Of a DNA stretch of 64,000 nucleotides, positions 18,548 through 27,618 are shown piece after piece. A program made the position numbers and the translations under genes. The notes under the pieces were generated by a model that was not told the DNA's origin, searched no databases, and saw nothing but the letters and a program-made list of their open reading frames with translations. The stretch is from Gammaproteobacteria bacterium MedPE (GTDB lineage: Bacteria > Pseudomonadota > Gammaproteobacteria > Enterobacterales > Psychrobiaceae): positions 1-64,000 of the forward strand of contig MPDF01000005.1 of NCBI GenBank assembly GCA_001874365.1. Reading direction: 5' to 3'. How positions within the stretch are numbered: the first letter of the stretch is position 1; every line of letters begins with the position of its first letter.

Positions 18548-18588
18548 GTTCTGGCATCATACCTATTCTAAAATTATTCGGAAAAACA

Positions 18589-19536
18589 ATGAGTCACTGG
18601 TTAGGGAATTTACAACAAAGTACGCTTCAAGGCACTAATAATATTACAATTCATTATTGTGCAATGGTGCAGACTGAACCATCTCCAGCCATGATAATGG
18701 TTAATGGACGGACCGAAAGCTACTTAAAGTATCAATCGTTAATCAATGAGTTTTATCAGTTAGGCTATAGTGTTTATATGCTTGATCATCGTGGTCAAGG
18801 GTTGTCGCAACGGTTGTTGAATAATCATCACAAAGGCCATGTTGAAGATTTTTCTTTTTACGTTGAAGATTTAACACAGTTTATTGATGATGTCGTACTG
18901 CCTAACGAGCATTCTCATCATATTTTATTAGGCCACTCTATGGGCGGCACCATTGCAACTCGCTATGTTCAAACCAAAAATCATCAAATTGAACGCCTTA
19001 TTTTAGCAAGTCCAATGCATGGTATTTTACTACCAGCACCGCAATTTATTGTTGAACAACTGACTAACGCTGCCATGATGACAGATAAGTTATTACAGCG
19101 AGAATCAAGTTATGTATTAGGCGGTAAACCCTATGATAACGCAGAGTTTGAAGGTAATGATTTAACACAAGATGAGTCGCGTTATTCAAACTTTCGACAA
19201 GTGTATGAAGATACTCCACAGCTGCAATTAGGCTCTCCAACTTACCACTGGTTACAAACGTCACTGCAAGCATGCAAGGCTTGTTTACGAGATGCCGATA
19301 AAATTTCTATTCCAACATTGTTATTACAGGCTGGTGCAGACACTATTGTTGATAATAATGCACAAGATGAATTCGCTCGTAATATGCAACCATCACTCAT
19401 TGAAAAAGTAGAGATTGACGGTGCTCGCCATGAGCTATTTTTTGAATTAGAAGATTACCGCACTCAAGTTATTGCTCAAGTGCGACGATTTTTAGCATTT
19501 AATGATGAAGCTGAAAAAGTTAGTGGTGATGTTTAG
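18589..19536 (+). CDS. alpha/beta hydrolase, lysophospholipase (PldB)-like
   Basis: Monoacylglycerol-lipase/lysophospholipase-type Serine hydrolase. YMLDHRGQGLSQR precedes the elbow LGHSMGGTIATRY, AGADTIVD carries the acid, and GARHELFFELEDYR holds the catalytic histidine and matches PldB-type enzymes. It has no signal peptide (315 aa). In E. coli pldB is close to other lipid genes; here it stands alone. It ends 17 bases inside the convergent metallo-beta-lactamase-fold gene. Confidence 0.87.
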   Translation: MSHWLGNLQQSTLQGTNNITIHYCAMVQTEPSPAMIMVNGRTESYLKYQSLINEFYQLGYSVYMLDHRGQGLSQRLLNNHHKGHVEDFSFYVEDLTQFIDDVVLPNEHSHHILLGHSMGGTIATRYVQTKNHQIERLILASPMHGILLPAPQFIVEQLTNAAMMTDKLLQRESSYVLGGKPYDNAEFEGNDLTQDESRYSNFRQVYEDTPQLQLGSPTYHWLQTSLQACKACLRDADKISIPTLLLQAGADTIVDNNAQDEFARNMQPSLIEKVEIDGARHELFFELEDYRTQVIAQVRRFLAFNDEAEKVSGDV

Positions 19537-20389
19537 CCGTTAAGCTTCGATAAAACAACTCAGTCGTGCGTTCTTGTGATAACCAACTACTGTATTTCAG
19601 GTTTAGCGGATTTAACGGTGCCATAGCAACGACCTGTGCCATCGTTTTGTTATTACTCATTGCTTCTACCATCAAGTTACGCGCTCGCTTTAATAGCACT
19701 AAGTACTTTTTTAAAGCTTGCTTATCAGTGATTTGCCCATGACCTGGAATAATAATAGTTTTGTCATCGGCGTAGGTTAATACATCTGTTACAGCATCAA
19801 TTACACCGCTTAAACTACCGCCACTATCAACATCAACAAAGGGTAGGCCACCGAGATTAAAGTAAATATCGCCTAAATGAATAACATTTGCTTTAGTGAA
19901 AAATACAACAGAATCGCCATCAGTGTGAGCATGAGGGTAATGTTTTAAATTGGCTTTTTCATCATTGAAATGCAAAGTCATATCGTGGCCAAAGCTTAAT
20001 ACAGGAAGAAACTTTGAATTTTTACCGTGTTTTTCTTCCAATCTTTTATGAACATTGTGATGAGCAATGACATGACTGCCGTCGTTGGCAAAATTTTCAT
20101 TGCCACCCGTGTGATCACCATGATGATGGGTACTTACAACAAATTCTGCTCGATTAGTTTGAATATTTCCCAATGCTTTTTTGATGTCATTTGAGAGGCG
20201 GGCAAATTGGTCATCAATGATATAGAGTCCGTCCTTACCGTGGCTTACCGCTATGTTGCCACCTTGTCCGTAAATAACATGCAGTTGATTAGCAATTGGT
20301 GTTACTGTGAGAGGGCTGTTGTGTTCGTCTGCAATAGTTAGTGGGGAACAAAGCAATAAACCGGCACTTAATAATGTAGTTAATTTCAT
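19520..20389 (-). CDS. secreted metallo-beta-lactamase-fold hydrolase
   Basis: A signal peptide (MKLTTLLSAGLLLCSPLTIA, cut near residue 20) is followed by an MBL domain. STHHHGDHTGG holds the HxHxDH metal motif, HAHTDGDSVV the next histidine, LGDIYF the bridging aspartate and IPGHGQ the last histidine. The aspartate where B1 beta-lactamases have cysteine points to a two-metal glyoxalase-II-like hydrolase, not a classic beta-lactamase. ATG at 20389 is chosen over 20428 because it gives the clean signal peptide. Substrate unknown. Confidence 0.85.
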   Translation of the reverse strand: MKLTTLLSAGLLLCSPLTIADEHNSPLTVTPIANQLHVIYGQGGNIAVSHGKDGLYIIDDQFARLSNDIKKALGNIQTNRAEFVVSTHHHGDHTGGNENFANDGSHVIAHHNVHKRLEEKHGKNSKFLPVLSFGHDMTLHFNDEKANLKHYPHAHTDGDSVVFFTKANVIHLGDIYFNLGGLPFVDVDSGGSLSGVIDAVTDVLTYADDKTIIIPGHGQITDKQALKKYLVLLKRARNLMVEAMSNNKTMAQVVAMAPLNPLNLKYSSWLSQERTTELFYRSLTAKHHH

Positions 20390-20473
20390 TATCGATACTC
20401 TTATGTGTAGTTGGTTATTGCTTCTCACTTTGACATACTAGGCTCATAAGGTAAATCATAGAAATGTAACCAC

Positions 20474-21583
20474 ATGAATATACAGTTGTTAATCGTTAGC
20501 CTCTTCGCCATTAGTAGTTGTTCCGCGTTGGCAAATAATAAAAATTTCGCCGTTGATAACCAATCCGTTACAGGGAAAATTGTGCCGCTTAGCAGCCAAG
20601 ATTTGTGTGATGTTGCAGCGGGTACCAAAGCTTATCTAAACAAGGGACAAGCTTATGATTCATTCGCTAATCACGCGGGTATTAGCGAAGCGTTTGGGGG
20701 GGATCTTGCACGAGTTAAAGCAACGCTTTCGTTTATTTGTAAAATTAATCAAGAAGATAAAACGGCAAAACGCCCATCTCGATTACATAATATTGATTTT
20801 ATTAATCAACATTTTGACCAAGTTCGCTGGCGACCAGATCAAGCGCAATCTGTTAAGTTTTCACATAAGAAACCATTATTAGAAAACATGCCTGCAGACA
20901 AGTTACTGCTAACGAAATATTACATAAAAAAAGCAACAGGAAGCCTGACTAAATCGAATAAAACACCTCATGCATTATATCAAGTCCCCTATGATGAGGA
21001 GTCGTTAACGCTTGAGCAAGCAGATGAGAAAAAGGTGACTATTACTCGATACAAATATACAAAGCAGCAAGTATTAACAGGTGTGTTAGATAAGCAACAC
21101 CTTGCCAAACCAATGATTTGGTTATCTCGAGATGATCTGGAAGACACTTTAATGCAAGGCACTGTGATGATTGAGGGCGAAGACGGCAAACCGCTAAGCT
21201 TTTATAACGTTCACCGCAATAACGGCATTGGTTATGATCGCAATCTAAAGAAAGAGCAACAGGGCCGATATTGGTATTTTAAACAAACAGATAGCGTTTT
21301 GGGCTACGGTAAAGATGCGAGCTATAAAATTCCCATCAAACCTTTAGTTACCGTTGCTGGCGATCTTGCTCATTTGGGCCTAGGTAAACTTATCATGCTA
21401 AGTCACAACAGTGAACATCGTTTAGTGGTGTTGGCGGATACAGGGGGGGCATTTGAAAACAATCAGTATCAGTTGGATTATTTAGGTGGTTATTTTTATA
21501 ACTGGCAAGATTACATCAAGACTTATCGCCATTTCCCTGATTATGTAGAAGCCCGCATCTTATTATTGAAGAAAGGGCATTAA
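20474..21583 (+). CDS. MltA-type lytic transglycosylase with 3D domain
   Basis: An export signal at residues 1-20 includes a possible lipobox (ISSC, Cys16). Two MltA features are visible: TKYYIKKATGSL...HALYQVPYD at residues ~147-173, parallel to the GYYxPxxxASRT...YPLY block, and MQGTVMIEGEDGKPLSFY with NNGIGY (227-253). The C-terminal 3D barrel ends VVLADTGGAF, where D322 corresponds to the catalytic aspartate of MltA. It should cleave peptidoglycan strands, though identity to MltA looks low and activity is inferred. The gene for a membrane-bound regulator begins 2 bases after the stop. Confidence 0.75.
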   Translation: MNIQLLIVSLFAISSCSALANNKNFAVDNQSVTGKIVPLSSQDLCDVAAGTKAYLNKGQAYDSFANHAGISEAFGGDLARVKATLSFICKINQEDKTAKRPSRLHNIDFINQHFDQVRWRPDQAQSVKFSHKKPLLENMPADKLLLTKYYIKKATGSLTKSNKTPHALYQVPYDEESLTLEQADEKKVTITRYKYTKQQVLTGVLDKQHLAKPMIWLSRDDLEDTLMQGTVMIEGEDGKPLSFYNVHRNNGIGYDRNLKKEQQGRYWYFKQTDSVLGYGKDASYKIPIKPLVTVAGDLAHLGLGKLIMLSHNSEHRLVVLADTGGAFENNQYQLDYLGGYFYNWQDYIKTYRHFPDYVEARILLLKKGH

Positions 21584-21585
21584 TC

Positions 21586-23610
21586 ATGTTGGCGCCACAA
21601 TGGATAAATGATCATAAAGTTGATTGGCAACGAGGTGAAGTGACGGTTGCAACACAAGTGAAGTCGGTTGAACCAAAAGCGATGGCGGTGTTGCAAGTGT
21701 TGGTTGAGGCTAACGGCAATGTTGTTACTCAGCAAGAAATTCTAAACCGTGTGTGGAAAGATGTTGTAGTTGCTCCAAACGCTCTTCAGCGGTGTATTGC
21801 GCAGTTGCGTAAAGTGTTTAATGATGATGCTAAAGTGCAGTCGGTCATCAAAACTCACCCTAAGCTCGGTTATAGCTTAGCTGCCCATGTTTCACAGTCA
21901 TCTAGCGAACGATTAGTGACTAGCAGTTCTTTTAAGCTGTACACATTAATAGCCTTTGCTGTGATAGCGTTAGTGAGTGGTTTGTTATGGCCACCACAAG
22001 ACAAAGTAGCTACTAGTATTCATAAAATCTCAATGATTACTAGCGATGATGTTGCGCAGTTTGGTGGGGCAATTGTTGCTGATAATATTGTTTTTATTGA
22101 GGGCACTCAGCCTAGACAGCAACGAATTGTGGCTAAGCAATTAAACGGCAGTAAGGCGCAGGTGTTATCCGACAACTTATGGATCAACGGTGGACTGGCT
22201 GTTAATGTTGAGCAAAATGCTCTCTATTTTAGTCGCTTGTTATTTATTGGTGATACTAAATGCAGCGAAATCGCTAAACTGCCATTACCGCAAAACATCA
22301 ACCAAACCAGTGCCACTGATTTGAATTACCCTGAGGCTGTGATCCCTTGTGTAAAAGGCTTTTATCATCAGCCACAATCATATGGGACAAATCAATTGTT
22401 AACACTGCATCATAATGGGAATGATGTTAATCGTCTCCAATTGCACGATTTAATTGACGGTGGTGTGCAAAATATTTCTCACCAGCTGGGTAATTTGGTC
22501 GTACTCTCAGTAGAGAGTGAGACTAAACAACTCGCAATTCTTAGCCATCAACAAGAAAATTTTCAACTGAGTTTGGCACAGTTAATCAAGGGTAGGGTTG
22601 AGGTTATACAACAGTGGGCTGTTGACGATGTTGTCGCGCAATCTGCAATTCATTGGATATCAGCCAAAGAGTTTGCTGTTGTTGGTAGTCAATCACTTGA
22701 GTTTTTTGCTCAAAACGGACATCGACGCTCAGTGAGTATGCCGAGTCGCGACGAGTTATTTGCTGTTTTAAATTATGATGACCGGCTGGTGGTAGAGCTT
22801 GGGCGCGAAGACTGGGACGTTCATCAAGCATCACTTGGGCGCGATGGTTCAGCGATCAAACCTGAAGTTATTGCGCGTTCAATTTACGCAGACTCATCTG
22901 GTCGTTTTAGGCCAAAACATGCCTCTATCAGCGTATTGTCGACGCGAAGTGGTTCAAGTCAATTGTGGCTTAAGAGTGACAGGGCTACTCATCAATTGAC
23001 TGATAGTCAATTTGATGTGTCATCTTATGTTTGGTCTGCAGATGGCCAGAGTGTCGTTTATGTTAGTAACGACCTACTCTGGACGCAAGTCATCGGTGAA
23101 TCAGCGCAACAAATAGCAACGCCATTTAAAGTAAGTAGTATTTACCAGTGGTTGTCAGGTGATAAGAATCCTCACGTGTTATTGAATTCGATCATCGACG
23201 GACACCATTGGCTCGTCGAATTTGATTTAATTCAACGTGTAGTGACAGCCAAGCTCGATATTGACACGCAGTGGGCACAGCGCGTCGAAGAAGGTCAATA
23301 TGTTATTAGTGCTCAAGATGGATACTTGAAAAAACTGCAGCTTAGCAATAACGAACTTGCGATTAGCGACATCGATAAAACGCGGCCATTAAAGCTGCAA
23401 TGGCGTTTTTTTTATCGTGCCGATTACGGTTTGTATTTTCAGGACAAACATCAGAATATCTGGCGCTGGTCTAACGCTGACCTTAGCTTGGAAAAAGTCG
23501 GTCATTATGATGAAAAAACCTTGTTGATGACTGATATAGCTCCTCAACAAGGGCGTTTTTTAAGCGATGTGTTTAAGCGTAAAGTTAGAGATTTTGCGTT
23601 TATTGATTAA
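21586..23610 (+). CDS. CadC/ToxR-like transmembrane transcriptional regulator
   Basis: Residues ~1-103 form an OmpR-type winged helix (VEPKAMAVLQVLVEANG, EILNRVWKDVVVAPNALQRC, KTHPKLGYSL). A single membrane helix follows at ~118-136 (LYTLIAFAVIALVSGLLW), then ~535 residues that look like periplasmic beta-propeller/WD40-type repeats (for example YVWSADGQSVVYVS and SRSGSSQLW-like). This is the one-component ToxR/CadC layout with DNA binding in the cytoplasm and sensing outside. It lies directly downstream of the MltA-like gene and is probably co-transcribed, so it may respond to cell-wall state. Target genes are unknown. Confidence 0.85.
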   Translation: MLAPQWINDHKVDWQRGEVTVATQVKSVEPKAMAVLQVLVEANGNVVTQQEILNRVWKDVVVAPNALQRCIAQLRKVFNDDAKVQSVIKTHPKLGYSLAAHVSQSSSERLVTSSSFKLYTLIAFAVIALVSGLLWPPQDKVATSIHKISMITSDDVAQFGGAIVADNIVFIEGTQPRQQRIVAKQLNGSKAQVLSDNLWINGGLAVNVEQNALYFSRLLFIGDTKCSEIAKLPLPQNINQTSATDLNYPEAVIPCVKGFYHQPQSYGTNQLLTLHHNGNDVNRLQLHDLIDGGVQNISHQLGNLVVLSVESETKQLAILSHQQENFQLSLAQLIKGRVEVIQQWAVDDVVAQSAIHWISAKEFAVVGSQSLEFFAQNGHRRSVSMPSRDELFAVLNYDDRLVVELGREDWDVHQASLGRDGSAIKPEVIARSIYADSSGRFRPKHASISVLSTRSGSSQLWLKSDRATHQLTDSQFDVSSYVWSADGQSVVYVSNDLLWTQVIGESAQQIATPFKVSSIYQWLSGDKNPHVLLNSIIDGHHWLVEFDLIQRVVTAKLDIDTQWAQRVEEGQYVISAQDGYLKKLQLSNNELAISDIDKTRPLKLQWRFFYRADYGLYFQDKHQNIWRWSNADLSLEKVGHYDEKTLLMTDIAPQQGRFLSDVFKRKVRDFAFID

Positions 23611-23613
23611 GCG

Positions 23614-24750
23614 CTATTTGCTCTCAATAATCCGCTGAATATAATCGATTGCTTCTTGGTTGTTTTGAGATTGTGCGAGCATGAGCGCCTTGTTAATGAC
23701 TTTTTTGTATCGCGCAGGTTGGTTATTCTCTAAATGAACATTAGCTAAAATAGTGCGGTAATAAATATTGTCTGGTTTTAATGTCAGAATATATTCAAGT
23801 ATTTCTATTTGTGATGTTAACTGACCATGACGGCCATAGTAATCGCTTAAATCGTGGAGCGTATTTATCGGTGATAGCGCATAACCGTATTTTCTTTCTA
23901 ACGATTTGTAGTAACGATTGACTGCAGGTACACCTTCCTTTGCCATTAATGACAAGTTTTTTGGATTGCGATCTGCGAATACTTGTTCCAATGCCTTAGG
24001 TAATAACGCCATCGGAGCAGTGTAATAATTGATGTGACTTTGATTATCTAAATTGAGCATCAATTGAGATTTGGTTTGATGACTAAACGCTGATAATTCT
24101 TCAAACTTACTACTATTCTGAATAAAGCTGCCTAAAGAAATATACGCAGAGCGAAACGTTAACTGGTCACTGGTCAATTGCTGTTTCAACCGATCCATCA
24201 GATTGCTCTTATCTAATACCCAAGCAGGGTTGATACTAATATAAGCATTAAATAAGTACGGCGCATCAGCTAGGATATTTAATGGTAAATTAGCGTTGGT
24301 TGAGTAGCCTTCCAAAATACTAAATGGCAATAATGGATATCGTTCTCTTATTTGAGGCAGTATTTCGCGCTCTAATATCTTTATGGTTAATTTTGTATTA
24401 AGTCCCGATGCTTGTACGTCTTTTCCTTGTTGTTCATTGGGGGCGGCGATGTAAGGTAACTGCACGATAATAAGTGGGGGTATGGGGCCAAAACTCACGT
24501 GACTCATCCAGTCTACTTGCTCAATCATAGACTTTAAGCGTCTATCACCTGCGGTTGTGTAAAGAGCAATGTAGCGCTGATCATCGTTATCTTTGAAGTT
24601 AGCGGGTAAGGTTATCGATACTGAGAGCGGTTGTTTGGTAAATTGACTCTTGATGTTAATTTGGTGAGTCATTTGTTCGTTCGCGTGAGAAAATATGCTC
24701 ATCCCCAGTAATAGTGCAAATATTAGGGCGTTGCTTGTATTTAAAAACAT
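23614..24750 (-). CDS. secreted esterase-fold (Fes/IroE/YbbA-like) protein with TPR-like tail
   Basis: A signal peptide (ends SIFSHA, residue ~23) is followed by an alpha/beta esterase-like domain of the siderophore-esterase type: a beta-strand-rich start, ALYTTAGDRR, and an elbow EGYS with Ser150. The classic GxSxG ends in Asn152 instead of Gly (G-Y-S-T-N). A histidine in QSHINYY could complete a triad. The last ~90 residues (LSDYYGRHGQLTSQIEILEYIL, ALMLAQSQNNQEA) look like tetratricopeptide helices. Activity is uncertain. It is convergent with the regulator gene, with a 3-base gap. Confidence 0.7.
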   Translation of the reverse strand: MFLNTSNALIFALLLGMSIFSHANEQMTHQINIKSQFTKQPLSVSITLPANFKDNDDQRYIALYTTAGDRRLKSMIEQVDWMSHVSFGPIPPLIIVQLPYIAAPNEQQGKDVQASGLNTKLTIKILEREILPQIRERYPLLPFSILEGYSTNANLPLNILADAPYLFNAYISINPAWVLDKSNLMDRLKQQLTSDQLTFRSAYISLGSFIQNSSKFEELSAFSHQTKSQLMLNLDNQSHINYYTAPMALLPKALEQVFADRNPKNLSLMAKEGVPAVNRYYKSLERKYGYALSPINTLHDLSDYYGRHGQLTSQIEILEYILTLKPDNIYYRTILANVHLENNQPARYKKVINKALMLAQSQNNQEAIDYIQRIIESK

Positions 24751-24850
24751 AGTGATTCCTGTTAAATGAAGATATTTGGAATCTAAGCCATTTGGATTGC
24801 TAATAGATTGATTTTTCTATGTGTAAAAGCTGATGTTTTTGTGATGATTA

Positions 24851-24870
24851 GTTTAAATGGCCATTAAAAC
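24851..24870. promoter_or_regulatory. 20-base near-perfect palindrome upstream of trkH
   Basis: GTTTAAATGGCCATTAAAAC matches its reverse complement at 9 of 10 positions per arm. It lies about 92 bases before trkH in the divergent spacer. Candidate operator of unknown protein. Confidence 0.35.
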
Positions 24871-24962
24871 TTGATGAAAGACAAAGCGATATTCTTCATA
24901 TCTAAGCTATGATACATTAGCGCTTATATCCCTTACTTAAATAACATGACACCCTCGAACTT

Positions 24963-26420
24963 ATGCAAACACGCTCTTTGATTCGAATTCTTGGTTTATT
25001 AATTACCATATTTAGCACGACCTTGCTTATACCTGCGTTAATTGCGGCGTTGTATGACGACGGTGGTGGTGTTGCATTCGTTCAATCATTCATTGTCTGT
25101 GTCATTATCGGTTTATTTTGTTGGTACCCTAACCGAGAACATAAACGCGATTTAAAAGTGCGCGATGGTTTTGTCGTGGTCGTCATGTTTTGGTTAGCGT
25201 TAGGCAGTGTAGGTGCTGTTCCATTTGTTCTATCAGACAAACCTGATATGAGTTTGACGGATAGTGTTTTTGAATCTTTTTCTGCTCTGACAACCACTGG
25301 CGCCACCGTTATTACTGGGCTTGATAATCTGCCGAAAGCGATATTGTTTTATCGACATTTACTACAATGGTTAGGTGGAATGGGGATAATTGTATTAGCG
25401 GTGGCCGTTCTGCCGATGCTTGGTGTCGGTGGCATGCAGCTATACCGAGCCGAGACCCCTGGACCAGTAAAAGATTCGAAAATGACTCCTAGAATTGCCG
25501 AAACAGCAAAGGCGTTATGGTATATCTATTTGGCATTAACAACATTGTGCAGCTTAGCTTATTGGGCTGCTGGTATGACGCCATTTGACGCCATTTGTCA
25601 TAGCTTCTCGACGATTGCAATTGGTGGTTTTTCGACGCATGATGCCAGTATTGGTTATTTTGACTCTTCTCTTATCAATTTGATTTGTGTGATATTTTTA
25701 TTGATATCAGCGATTAACTTTAGCTTACATTACGCGGCAATCATTCGTCCTAAACAAATGCTCAGATCTTATTTCAAAGATCCGGAAATGCGCTTGTTTT
25801 TCTTATTTCAATTAGCGCTTGTTGTTATTGTCTTTAGCGTTTTATATCGTGAAAATATTTATAACTCTGTAGACGAAGCCTTTGATCATGCGTTATTCCA
25901 AGCGGTTTCAGTATCTACAACAGCGGGGTTTGGCACGCAAAGCTTTAGTGGTTGGCCGTTATTTTTACCGTTGTTATTAATATTTGCGTCCTTTGTTGGT
26001 GGGTGTGCAGGTTCAACCGGTGGTGGCATGAAGGTTATACGTGTTGTCTTGCTATTTTTACAAGGCGCTCGTGAATTAAAACGATTGGTTCATCCTAGAG
26101 CTGTTTATGCTATTCGGTTAGGTAACAAAGCATTACCTGATCGAGTGGTCGATGCGGTGTGGGGATTCTTTGCGGCGTACGCATTGGTATTTGTTATCTG
26201 CATGCTCGCGTTATTGTTTACAGGGCTTGACGATATTACCGCGTTTAGCGCAACCGCTGCTGCGCTGAACAATCTTGGCCCTGGACTTGGAGAAGTTGCT
26301 GCACATTATGGTGATATTAATGATCCTGCAAAATGGATTCTCGTTATCGCTATGTTGTTTGGGCGTTTAGAAATTTTTACCTTGTTAGTATTATTTACAC
26401 CCGTATTTTGGAAAAACTAA
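24963..26420 (+). CDS. trkH: Trk potassium uptake protein TrkH
   Basis: Membrane pore subunit of the Trk K+ (Na+) uptake system, partner of TrkA encoded at 27599-29026. The four selectivity-loop segments can be read in order: TTTGATVITG, STIAIGGFST, STTAGFGTQ and NNLGPGLG. 485 aa is the usual length, with about ten helices between and around the loops. Stop TAA and the hemG ATG overlap by one base (TAATG). The same trkH-hemG pairing occurs in E. coli. Confidence 0.97.
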   Translation: MQTRSLIRILGLLITIFSTTLLIPALIAALYDDGGGVAFVQSFIVCVIIGLFCWYPNREHKRDLKVRDGFVVVVMFWLALGSVGAVPFVLSDKPDMSLTDSVFESFSALTTTGATVITGLDNLPKAILFYRHLLQWLGGMGIIVLAVAVLPMLGVGGMQLYRAETPGPVKDSKMTPRIAETAKALWYIYLALTTLCSLAYWAAGMTPFDAICHSFSTIAIGGFSTHDASIGYFDSSLINLICVIFLLISAINFSLHYAAIIRPKQMLRSYFKDPEMRLFFLFQLALVVIVFSVLYRENIYNSVDEAFDHALFQAVSVSTTAGFGTQSFSGWPLFLPLLLIFASFVGGCAGSTGGGMKVIRVVLLFLQGARELKRLVHPRAVYAIRLGNKALPDRVVDAVWGFFAAYALVFVICMLALLFTGLDDITAFSATAAALNNLGPGLGEVAAHYGDINDPAKWILVIAMLFGRLEIFTLLVLFTPVFWKN

Positions 26421-26953
26421 TGTCAACGATTGCTCTAATTTATTCAACTCATGATGGCCAAACATTAAAAATATGTCAGCGGTTAGCACAGCGTATGCAG
26501 GCTAATGATCAGCAAACATCATTACTTTCATTGGCTGATTGCAGCGCGATAAACTGGCAAGAGTATGATCAAGTTATTCTGGGTGCATCTATTCGTTATG
26601 GCCATTTAAATAAAGCGCTGTATCAATTTATAGAAACTAATAAAGAATCGTTGAATCAGATAAATAATGCGTTCTTTTGTGTCAATCTTACCGCTAGAAA
26701 GCCAGAAAAAAACACGCCAGAAACTAATGCTTATATGAAGAAGTTTCTGACGTTATCTTCATGGCAACCGCAGAAACTGGCTGTATTTGCTGGTGCGCTA
26801 CTTTATAGCAAGTACGGATTCTTCGATAAGTTTATGATTCGATTAATAATGAAAATAACAGGCGGAGAAACGGATACCAGTAAGGACATTGAATACACTG
26901 ATTGGGATAAAGTCGATCAATATGCTGATGAATTGTTGGCGTCTCTAACGTAG
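26420..26953 (+). CDS. hemG: menaquinone-dependent protoporphyrinogen oxidase HemG
   Basis: Flavodoxin-like FMN enzyme that oxidises protoporphyrinogen IX in haem synthesis, coupled to quinones. STHDGQTLKICQRLA is the FMN phosphate loop, and GASIRYGHLNKALYQFI and FFCVNLTARKPEKNTPETN match the family's conserved blocks. 177 aa is close to E. coli HemG (181). ATG at 26420 overlaps the trkH stop; an upstream in-frame start at 26333 lies inside trkH and is rejected. Confidence 0.95.
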   Translation: MSTIALIYSTHDGQTLKICQRLAQRMQANDQQTSLLSLADCSAINWQEYDQVILGASIRYGHLNKALYQFIETNKESLNQINNAFFCVNLTARKPEKNTPETNAYMKKFLTLSSWQPQKLAVFAGALLYSKYGFFDKFMIRLIMKITGGETDTSKDIEYTDWDKVDQYADELLASLT

Positions 26954-26964
26954 TCGCTACGGGA

Positions 26965-27618
26965 ATGAAATTACCGATCTATATTGAGTCACCAGCCCCA
27001 AATTTTAAGCGATTTTTTATGCTAGGTGGTGCTTTGTTATTAGCATTGGCCATTGCAGGACAGTTGTTGTGGCCATCGATGGTATTGCAATTCGGTATAT
27101 TGTGTCTTGCCGCTGTATCGTTAATATCTGTTGGTATTGCTAAACATTTTGAACCGCCAATTAGTGTAAGCTTGACTGAAAATTCCGTACGTTACTTTCA
27201 TCGATATGGGCAGTGGAAATTAGCGTGGACGAATATTAGCCGTATCCATATTCCCCGTTTTTACCATCAGTTAGAACATCGAGAAATATCTTATATAGGC
27301 GTCAAAGTCGATGATTTAGAAGCACTAATTGATAATGTATCACCGCGATTTGCCAGTAGAATTATTCATGAACATCGAGATATCTTAGCCCTTGCTATTT
27401 CACAAGGAGATATCAATGCAGCGCAGGCACAAATTAATCTATCGCCATTTAAACTGCCATCTGGATTTCAAATAGCTGGGCCATTGGCTCCATTTTTCCA
27501 TCAAATGATATTGTTAGAAAAACTGTATGGGGCTCATTTGTTTATTCCATTTAGCGGCTTTACAACGTCTCCGCAAGAGGTTGTTAACCAAATGAATGCT
27601 ATAAGAAAAATGCGCTAG
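26965..27618 (+). CDS. DUF2982 membrane protein
   Basis: 217 residues with two adjacent membrane helices at about 17-55, then a cytoplasmic domain. The domain resembles DUF2982, a family of uncharacterised gammaproteobacterial proteins; the block [17 protein letters not shown] is PH-like. It sits 11 bases after hemG and is likely part of the trkH operon. Its 3' end overlaps the trkA 3' end by 20 bases on the opposite strand. No known function. Confidence 0.75.
   Translation: MKLPIYIESPAPNFKRFFMLGGALLLALAIAGQLLWPSMVLQFGILCLAAVSLISVGIAKHFEPPISVSLTENSVRYFHRYGQWKLAWTNISRIHIPRFYHQLEHREISYIGVKVDDLEALIDNVSPRFASRIIHEHRDILALAISQGDINAAQAQINLSPFKLPSGFQIAGPLAPFFHQMILLEKLYGAHLFIPFSGFTTSPQEVVNQMNAIRKMR

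Noticed and set aside
19520-20389. Beta-lactamase (carbapenemase) call for the MBL-fold protein
   Set aside because: The residue pattern after HxHxDH has an aspartate (LGDIYF) where B1 enzymes have cysteine, which points to a general hydrolase of the glyoxalase-II type.
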